DNA from: an uncultured Comamonadaceae bacterium
GTDB lineage: Bacteria > Pseudomonadota > Gammaproteobacteria > Burkholderiales > Burkholderiaceae_C
Length of the DNA: 5,584 bases
Direction: 5' to 3'
Assembly (NCBI GenBank): GCA_937893415.1
Contig: CALBWZ010000361.1
Location: 1-5,584 of the forward strand
The notes below the pieces were generated by a model. The model had not been told where the DNA came from and made no database searches. It saw only the letters and a list, made by a program, of their open reading frames with translations. Of the stretch, positions 1-5,584 are shown piece by piece (the stretch's first letter is position 1; every line of letters starts with the position of its first letter). A program made the translations under genes and the position numbers.

Positions 1-1678
<1,678 letters not shown>

Positions 1679-1681
1679 GCT

Positions 1682-2629
1682 TCAATTCTCCTCTGGCCAA
1701 TACAGGCGCATGGGGTTGCTAACCAGCAGCTTGTGCTGCAACGCAGGCGTGTTGGCAATGTGGGGAATAAAGTCCACCAGCAAGCCGTCGTCGGGCATGT
1801 GGTTTTTGAGGTTGGGGTGTGGCCAGTCGGTGCCCCACAGCACGCGGTCTGGGAAGGTTTCGACAATGCGTTTGGCAAACGGCACCACATCGCGGTAGGC
1901 CTGTTGCTCGCCGCCTACCGCGTTAGGGCCTGTGATGGATAAACGCTCTGGGCAAGACACCTTGCTCCACACGTTGCTGTGTTCGCGCATGAATCTCACA
2001 AACAGTTCAAACTCTGGCCCGTCAACGGGCTTGCTGGTGTCTGGCCTGCCCATGTGGTCCACCACCACGGTGGTGGGTAAGGTGGTGAAAAAGTCCCACA
2101 GTTCGGGCAGGTCTACCGCTTCAAAGTAAATCACCACGTGCCAGCCCAATGGCTTGATGCGGTTGGCAATTTCTAGCAACTCGTCTTTGGGCGTGAAGTC
2201 GACCAAGCGCTTCACAAAGTTAAAGCGCACGCCTCGCACACCGGCTGTGTGCAGCGCTTGCAGTTCGCCGTCGCTGATGCTGCGCTTGACGGTGGCTATG
2301 CCGCGTGCCATGCCGGCGCTGTGTTGCAGCGCATCGACCATGGCTGCGTTGTCAGCGCCGTGACAAGTGGCTTGCACCACCACGTTGCGAGAAAAACCCA
2401 GCTGATCGCGCAGCGCAAAGAGTTGGTTGTGGCTGGCGTCGCAAGGCGTGTACTTGCGCTCGGGCGCGTAGGGGAATTGCGCGCCTGGGCCAAATACGTG
2501 GCAGTGTGCATCAACCGCGCCTGCGGGCACTTTGAACGTGGGCTTGGCTGGGCCTGCGTACCAGTCCAGCCAGTCGGCTGTTTTGGTGAAGTCGCCGGAT
2601 GTTGGCTTGCTGGAGTGGGATGTGTTCAT
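1682..2629 (-). CDS. pmdD: 2-pyrone-4,6-dicarboxylate (PDC) hydrolase
   Basis: This amidohydrolase-superfamily lactonase opens PDC to 4-oxalomesaconate. From the ATG at 2629 it has 315 residues. The N-terminal HxH is in DAHCHVFGPG (His42, His44); further conserved-looking residues are His164 in GWHVVIYFE, His192 in VVVDHMGRPD and Asp268 in LWGTDWPHPN. The last matches the position of the catalytic Asp of LigI, a family known to work without a bound metal. The C-terminus SNPMRLYWPEEN is also typical. An in-frame TTG at 2635 would add two residues. I reject it because the TAAGG at the pmdF stop would sit almost on that TTG, while it is 7 bases from the ATG. The gene is 9 bp after pmdF and 3 bp before pmdA. 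Confidence 0.95.
   Translation of the reverse strand: MNTSHSSKPTSGDFTKTADWLDWYAGPAKPTFKVPAGAVDAHCHVFGPGAQFPYAPERKYTPCDASHNQLFALRDQLGFSRNVVVQATCHGADNAAMVDALQHSAGMARGIATVKRSISDGELQALHTAGVRGVRFNFVKRLVDFTPKDELLEIANRIKPLGWHVVIYFEAVDLPELWDFFTTLPTTVVVDHMGRPDTSKPVDGPEFELFVRFMREHSNVWSKVSCPERLSITGPNAVGGEQQAYRDVVPFAKRIVETFPDRVLWGTDWPHPNLKNHMPDDGLLVDFIPHIANTPALQHKLLVSNPMRLYWPEEN
1688..1693 (-). promoter_or_regulatory. ribosome binding site of pmdA, inside the pmdD coding end
   Basis: The coding-strand sequence GAGGAG lies 9 bases before the pmdA ATG and encodes part of the last residues (PEEN) of PmdD. It is among the strongest ribosome sites in the operon, which suits a gene whose product is needed in quantity. 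It also suggests that ribosomes finishing pmdD re-initiate directly on pmdA. Confidence 0.7.
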
Positions 2630-2636
2630 TCGCAAA

Positions 2637-2641
2637 CCTTA
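2637..2641 (-). promoter_or_regulatory. ribosome binding site of pmdD overlapping the pmdF stop codon
   Basis: The coding strand reads TAAGG, where TAA is the pmdF stop and AAGG is the ribosome site 7 bases before the pmdD ATG at 2629. This placement decides the start in favour of 2629 over the TTG at 2635. Confidence 0.55.
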
Positions 2642-3322
2642 ATCGATGTAGCGCAAGCCGGCATTGGCCAAGGGCTCGCGCATGTTGTACATGTCAAGGC
2701 CCAGCACGCCAGCTGCAAACTTGGCGCGTTTTTCGCCTTCGAAGCGCTCGCGTTTGGCGGCGGCTTCTAGCGTGTGCTGTGCCATGCCTTTGGGCACGCA
2801 CACCACGCCGTCATCGTCTGCCACGATCACATCGCCAGGCGTGACCAGCATGCCAGCGCACACAACAGGAATATTGACTGAGCCTAACGTAGCCTTGATG
2901 GTGCCTTTGCTAGAGATGCACTTGCTCCACACGGGGAAGTGCATCTCTTGCAAGGTCTTGATGTCACGCACACCCGCATCAATAATGAGCGCACGTGCGC
3001 CGCGCGCCTGAAACGAGGTGGCTAGCAAGTCGCCAAAATAGCCATCGGTACAAGGTGCGGTGACGGCGGCCACCACAATATCGCCTGGCTGAATTTGCTC
3101 TGCTGCCACGTGCAGCATCCAGTTGTCACCGGGCTGAAGCAACACCGTCACGGCTGTGCCACTGACTTGTGCGCCAGCGTAGACAGGGCGCATATAAGGT
3201 TGCAACAAGCCCACGCGCCCCAAGGCCTCGTGCACAGTGGCGCAACCGTATTGGCCCAGCTGGTCGGCCACGTCTTTGTCGGCGCGGGTGGTGTTGCGGT
3301 AGCAAACGCCTAATTCGTACAT
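2639..3322 (-). CDS. pmdF: 4-carboxy-4-hydroxy-2-oxoadipate (CHA) aldolase / oxaloacetate decarboxylase
   Basis: The 227-residue protein belongs to the RraA-like class II (divalent-metal) pyruvate aldolases and matches the usual length of ProA/LigK. It cleaves CHA to pyruvate and oxaloacetate, the last step of the pathway, and family members also decarboxylate oxaloacetate. Visible motifs are the N-terminal [23 protein letters not shown] with Asp98, and IIDAGVRD with Arg119 and Asp120, which correspond to the substrate- and metal-binding residues known in HMG/CHA aldolases. The segment [15 protein letters not shown] (about 165-179) is the family's C-terminal signature. The ATG at 3322 has a good ribosome site, AGGAG (3329-3333), 6 bases away. 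The RraA ribonuclease-inhibitor fold alone would leave function open, but the metal-site residues and the neighbours support the aldolase. Confidence 0.94.
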   Translation of the reverse strand: MYELGVCYRNTTRADKDVADQLGQYGCATVHEALGRVGLLQPYMRPVYAGAQVSGTAVTVLLQPGDNWMLHVAAEQIQPGDIVVAAVTAPCTDGYFGDLLATSFQARGARALIIDAGVRDIKTLQEMHFPVWSKCISSKGTIKATLGSVNIPVVCAGMLVTPGDVIVADDDGVVCVPKGMAQHTLEAAAKRERFEGEKRAKFAAGVLGLDMYNMREPLANAGLRYID

Positions 3323-3328
3323 GTTGTG

Positions 3329-3333
3329 CTCCT
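3329..3333 (-). promoter_or_regulatory. ribosome binding site of pmdF
   Basis: The coding-strand sequence AGGAG is 6 bases before the ATG at 3322 and supports that start. It lies in the 55-bp gap after pmdE, so pmdF can be initiated independently of pmdE translation. Confidence 0.7.
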
Positions 3334-3377
3334 AAAGGATCGAAGTGTCAGGTGGGTGTTTGTGTGGCGGGTTCGGG

Positions 3378-4421
3378 CTACAGACCTTTGGCCTTGAGTG
3401 CGGCGTCCATGCGTGGGAATACGCGGCGTGCATTGCCCTCAAACACTTGGTGACGCTGCGCCTCGGTCAGGTTGGGCGTGGCCGCAATGTAGCGTTTGGT
3501 GTCGTCGTAGTAGTGGCCGGTTTGTGGGTCAATACCGCGCACCGCGCCAATCATCTCTGAGGCAAACAAAATGTTGTCAACCGGAATGACTTTGGTGAGC
3601 AAGTCAATGCCGGGCTGGTGGTACACGCAGGTGTCAAAGAAGATGTTGTTGAGCAAATGGTCTTCTAGCAATGGCTTTTTCATCTCTTGCGCCAAGCCCC
3701 TGAATCGTCCCCAGTGGTAGGGCACTGCGCCGCCGCCATGTGGAATTAAGAATTTGAGCGTGGGGAAGTCCTTAAACAAATCACCACTTAGGCATTGCAT
3801 GAAGGCTGTGGTGTCTGCGTTGAGGTAGTGCGCGCCCGTTGTGTGAAAGCAGTCGTTGCAACTGGTAGACACATGAATCATGGCGGGAATGTCGTACTCA
3901 GCCATTTTTTCATAGATGGGGTACCACGCGCGGTCTGTCAGTGGTGGGCTGGTCCAGTGGCCACCGGATGGGTCGGGGTTGAGGTTGATACCCACACAAC
4001 CGTAGTCTTTCACGCAGCGCTCAAGCTCAGGAATGCAGCTGGCGGGGTCCGCACCAGGCGACTGCGGCAACATGGCTGCGCCAATGAAGTTATCGGGGAA
4101 CAGTTGTGCCACGCGCGCACACAGCTCATTGCAGATAGCCGCCCACGTGCTGGAAGTTTGAAAATCACCAATGTGGTGCGCCATGAACGAGGCGCGTGGG
4201 CTGAATATGGTTAAGTCGCTGCCACGCTCTTTCATCTTGGCGAGTTGGTTGAGCGATATGGAGTCACGCAACTCGTCATCGCTGATATGCAGGCTGTTGG
4301 GATCGGCTATGACGCAGGGGTCTGTCAGCGCTTTAATTTGCAAGTTGCGCCAGTCGCCCAAGGCCGCTGGTGCGGTGGTGTAGTGACCGTGTACGTCGAT
4401 GATCAGTGGTGGACGTGTCAT
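3378..4421 (-). CDS. pmdE: 4-oxalomesaconate (OMA) hydratase
   Basis: The 347-residue product is an amidohydrolase-superfamily protein of the ACMSD-like group and resembles LigJ, a zinc hydratase forming 4-carboxy-4-hydroxy-2-oxoadipate. It starts MTRPPLIIDVHGHYTTAPAA, with the metal pair His11 and His13. His183 (MIHVSTSCND), His228 (LIPHGGGAVPYHWGRF) and Glu289 (ILFASEMIGAVRGIDP) follow. Each lies five residues beyond the LigJ positions I remember as His6, His8, His178, His223 and Glu284. Most amidohydrolases have Asp where this protein has Glu at the last strand, so the Glu favours a hydratase over a decarboxylase. The ATG at 4421 has only a weak AAGG upstream on the coding strand. The stop is TAG, followed by a 55-bp gap before pmdF. 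PDC hydrolase activity is unlikely because pmdD fills that role. Confidence 0.93.
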   Translation of the reverse strand: MTRPPLIIDVHGHYTTAPAALGDWRNLQIKALTDPCVIADPNSLHISDDELRDSISLNQLAKMKERGSDLTIFSPRASFMAHHIGDFQTSSTWAAICNELCARVAQLFPDNFIGAAMLPQSPGADPASCIPELERCVKDYGCVGINLNPDPSGGHWTSPPLTDRAWYPIYEKMAEYDIPAMIHVSTSCNDCFHTTGAHYLNADTTAFMQCLSGDLFKDFPTLKFLIPHGGGAVPYHWGRFRGLAQEMKKPLLEDHLLNNIFFDTCVYHQPGIDLLTKVIPVDNILFASEMIGAVRGIDPQTGHYYDDTKRYIAATPNLTEAQRHQVFEGNARRVFPRMDAALKAKGL

Positions 4422-4439
4422 GTGGGGTGCCTTGTGGTG

Positions 4440-4467
4440 TTGACTGTGTTCAATGGGTTGACAGTGT
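4440..4467. repeat. short direct repeat TTGACTGTGT / TTGACAGTGT in the gap before pmdE
   Basis: Two 10-base copies at 4440-4449 and 4458-4467 differ at one position and are offset by 18 bases. They lie in the 52-bp gap between the ModA-like gene and pmdE. They could be a protein-binding site or a chance repeat; no function is supported. On the plus strand TTGACA resembles a -35 box, but it would point away from pmdE. Confidence 0.35.
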
Positions 4468-4473
4468 GGGTGT

Positions 4474-5235
4474 TTATGAAGCTGGCGTCATGCCTTGGGC
4501 GCGTTTGGCTGGTGCCGCCGCATCGCTTGCTAGGTAGGCAATGAGTGCTTGCGCAGCACCGACATGCTGGCAGGCCGTGAGCACGCAGGCACTGAAGGTG
4601 GTGGTGATCTGTATGGCGTCAGGCAATGGGCCCAGCACGTCAATGCCTGGGGCGTGTAGCAGCTCGCTCAACTGCTGGAAACCCAATGCGGCTTGTCCGC
4701 TGGCAACCAGCGAAGCGACTGGAGTGCCTGGTGGCGGGGTGATGGTGCGTGCGGCGACTTGTTGGGCGATGCCCCAGCGCTCAAACAACTGGGCCAGTGC
4801 CACACCGCTTGGGCCTGTGGAATAGCTGATGCTGGGCGCTGCCAACACGGCGGCTTTCACGCTGGCCTCGGTGCTGAGGTCTGCGGTGGACCTGGGGGCT
4901 TGGCCACCTTGGCCATCTTGATTCGTTTGTACCGTCTGAACCGCTACCGCCACGCCTGAATGCAGCAACGCCGTCACGCTGTCTGCATGGGCGTGTCCGC
5001 TGGTCACCAGTTTGGCAATGGCATCGCTGGCCAGTACAGCCACGTCAAAGGCCTCGCCGCCTTGCAAGCGTTTGAGCGCGTCCACGCCACCGATTGACAG
5101 CATGTTGACAGGCGGCCCACCCGTGGCGGCATAGTCGCTGAGCAGCTGGGCGAGTAAGGCACGCGTGGCCATGGAGGAGATACCACGCAAGGTGTCATCG
5201 AAATCCTGATTGTGGGCGGACGCTTGAGGGTTCAT
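4474..5235 (-). CDS. ModA-like periplasmic-binding-fold (type 2) protein without signal peptide
   Basis: The product, 253 residues from the ATG at 5235, resembles molybdate-type substrate-binding proteins. Recognisable segments are LRGISSMATRALLAQLLSDY (about 16-35), SIGGVDALKRLQGGEAFDVAV (47-67), SISYSTGPSGVALAQLFERW (135-154), LGFQQLSEL (184-192) and GIDVLGPLP (197-205). A Gln/Gly-rich stretch at about 101-114 looks like a loop insertion. No hydrophobic signal peptide precedes the domain, and no ABC permease or ATPase gene is nearby, so it is probably cytosolic and its ligand unknown. It is the first gene after the divergent promoter and ends 52 bp before pmdE. The start is uncertain: ATG at 5277 or TTG at 5283 would add 14 or 16 residues, and none of the three has a clear ribosome site. 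I chose 5235 because the recognised domain begins soon after it. I do not assign a function. Confidence 0.75.
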   Translation of the reverse strand: MNPQASAHNQDFDDTLRGISSMATRALLAQLLSDYAATGGPPVNMLSIGGVDALKRLQGGEAFDVAVLASDAIAKLVTSGHAHADSVTALLHSGVAVAVQTVQTNQDGQGGQAPRSTADLSTEASVKAAVLAAPSISYSTGPSGVALAQLFERWGIAQQVAARTITPPPGTPVASLVASGQAALGFQQLSELLHAPGIDVLGPLPDAIQITTTFSACVLTACQHVGAAQALIAYLASDAAAPAKRAQGMTPAS

Positions 5236-5242
5236 GGTGGAT

Positions 5243-5271
5243 ATTGTCAGGACTACATCAACCTCAATCAA
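5243..5271 (-). promoter_or_regulatory. weak candidate sigma-70 promoter for the operon, possibly leaderless
   Basis: On the minus strand TTGATT (5266-5271) and GACAAT (5243-5248) are separated by exactly 17 bases; each matches the consensus at 4 of 6 positions. Transcription from it would begin at or next to the ATG at 5235. That would give a leaderless message and would explain why this ATG has no ribosome site. Matches this weak occur by chance, so the call is tentative. A second -10-like TATGCT (5273-5278) lies within the palindrome arm but has no good -35. Confidence 0.22.
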
Positions 5272-5272
5272 T

Positions 5273-5298
5273 AGCATATCCAATCTATCTGTTATGCT
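5273..5298. promoter_or_regulatory. interrupted palindrome AGCATA-N14-TATGCT, candidate LysR operator
   Basis: The arms at 5273-5278 and 5293-5298 are perfect 6-base complements, and one further outer pair also matches. The full interrupted dyad sits in the A+T-rich middle of the divergent region. If the operon starts transcription near 5235, the site spans roughly -38 to -63, which is where LysR proteins usually bind. The family is known to prefer interrupted dyads, often with a T-N11-A core. The spacing here is wider than that core, so the assignment is inference. Confidence 0.4.
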
Positions 5299-5370
5299 TT
5301 ATTGGCATTTCTGAGGCCATCGGCTGTCAGCATCAACTGTGCGTGACGCGCATGGACATAGGTAAAAGGT

Positions 5371-5584
5371 ATGGACTTCAAACAACTGGCGTATTTTGAG
5401 CGTGTGGCTGAGCTGGGCAGCTTTACCAAGGCCTCACAGGCCTTGGGCGTGGCGCAACCGGCCTTGTCGCGCCAAGTGCGCGCCTTAGAGGTGGAGTTGC
5501 GCCAAACGCTGTTGACACGCAACGGCCGTGGCGCGGCGCTGACAGAGGCTGGTGAATTGCTGCTCGAGCATGTGCACGGTATTT
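5371..5584 (+). CDS. LysR-family transcriptional regulator, N-terminal part (runs off right edge)
   Basis: The first 71 codons are present; LysR proteins are usually about 300 residues. The start MDFKQLAYFERVAELGSFTK is followed by ASQALGVAQPALSRQVRALE (about 21-40) and TRNGRGAALTEAGELLLEHV. This is the standard LysR winged helix-turn-helix with the recognition helix around QPALSRQVRALE. The inducer-binding domain lies outside the window. The ATG at 5371 is preceded by AAAGG very close by and AGGT at 5360-5363. The other nearby ATG at 5352 is in another frame. It is divergent from the pathway operon with 135 bp between the starts, the classic arrangement for a LysR activator that also represses its own gene. 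By position it is the likely regulator of this operon (PmdR-like), but its inducer cannot be read from the DNA-binding domain. Confidence 0.93.
   Translation, partial: MDFKQLAYFERVAELGSFTKASQALGVAQPALSRQVRALEVELRQTLLTRNGRGAALTEAGELLLEHVHGI

Larger units (their letters stand above)
5236..5370. promoter_or_regulatory. divergent promoter/operator region between LysR gene and pathway operon
   Basis: This non-coding stretch separates the divergent starts and must hold both promoters. It looks more A+T-rich than the genes on either side, especially at 5265-5310. It contains the interrupted palindrome at 5273-5298 and a smaller TGGC-N9-GCCA at 5303-5319. If the ModA-like gene really starts at 5277 or 5283, the region shrinks to 93 or 87 bp and the left palindrome arm becomes coding. 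No strong sigma-70 promoter is evident in either direction, as expected for LysR-activated genes. Confidence 0.7.

Noticed and set aside
2249..2770. Plus-strand open frame of 173 codons across the pmdF/pmdD junction
   Set aside because: It lies opposite two well-supported genes, has no family resemblance and spans their junction.
3323..3377. Possible terminator or attenuator in the gap between pmdE and pmdF
   Set aside because: No stable G+C stem followed by a T run is visible in either orientation.
3795..4214. Plus-strand open frame of 139 codons opposite pmdE
   Set aside because: It is antisense to a complete hydratase gene with all metal ligands and has no recognisable motif of its own.

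Overview
The window holds most of one catabolic operon on the minus strand, with the start of a divergently transcribed LysR-type regulator at the right edge. The six enzyme genes are recognisable as the protocatechuate 4,5-(meta-)cleavage pathway, called lig in Sphingobium SYK-6 and pmd in Comamonas. The gene order, the divergent LysR gene, the moderately high G+C (judged by eye) and the enzyme sequences point to a betaproteobacterium, most likely Comamonadaceae. The genus cannot be fixed from this window.

Layout from right to left, the direction of operon transcription. A plus-strand LysR regulator starts at 5371 and runs off the right edge. A 135-bp divergent promoter region (5236-5370) carries an interrupted palindrome. 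Next come a ModA-like substrate-binding-domain protein without a visible signal peptide (4474-5235), pmdE/ligJ hydratase (3378-4421), pmdF/ligK aldolase (2639-3322), pmdD/ligI PDC hydrolase (1682-2629), pmdA/ligA (1202-1678) and pmdB/ligB (292-1188), the two dioxygenase subunits, and the first 98 codons of pmdC/ligC dehydrogenase (1-295, running off the left edge). Gaps are 52, 55, 9, 3 and 13 bp, then a 4-base ATGA overlap, so the genes are probably co-transcribed and the distal ones translationally coupled. No gap reaches 300 bases and no terminator is visible.

How they work together: PmdAB opens protocatechuate between C4 and C5 to 4-carboxy-2-hydroxymuconate-6-semialdehyde. PmdC oxidises this, as its hemiacetal, to 2-pyrone-4,6-dicarboxylate (PDC). 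PmdD hydrolyses PDC to 4-oxalomesaconate. PmdE hydrates that (after tautomerisation) to 4-carboxy-4-hydroxy-2-oxoadipate, and PmdF splits the product to pyruvate and oxaloacetate. The LysR protein is the likely inducer-responsive activator.

The pathway itself is well known. The least explained parts are the cytosolic ModA-like protein in first position, the absence from this window of an oxalomesaconate tautomerase and a transporter, the undefined start of the first gene, and the palindrome in the divergent promoter.
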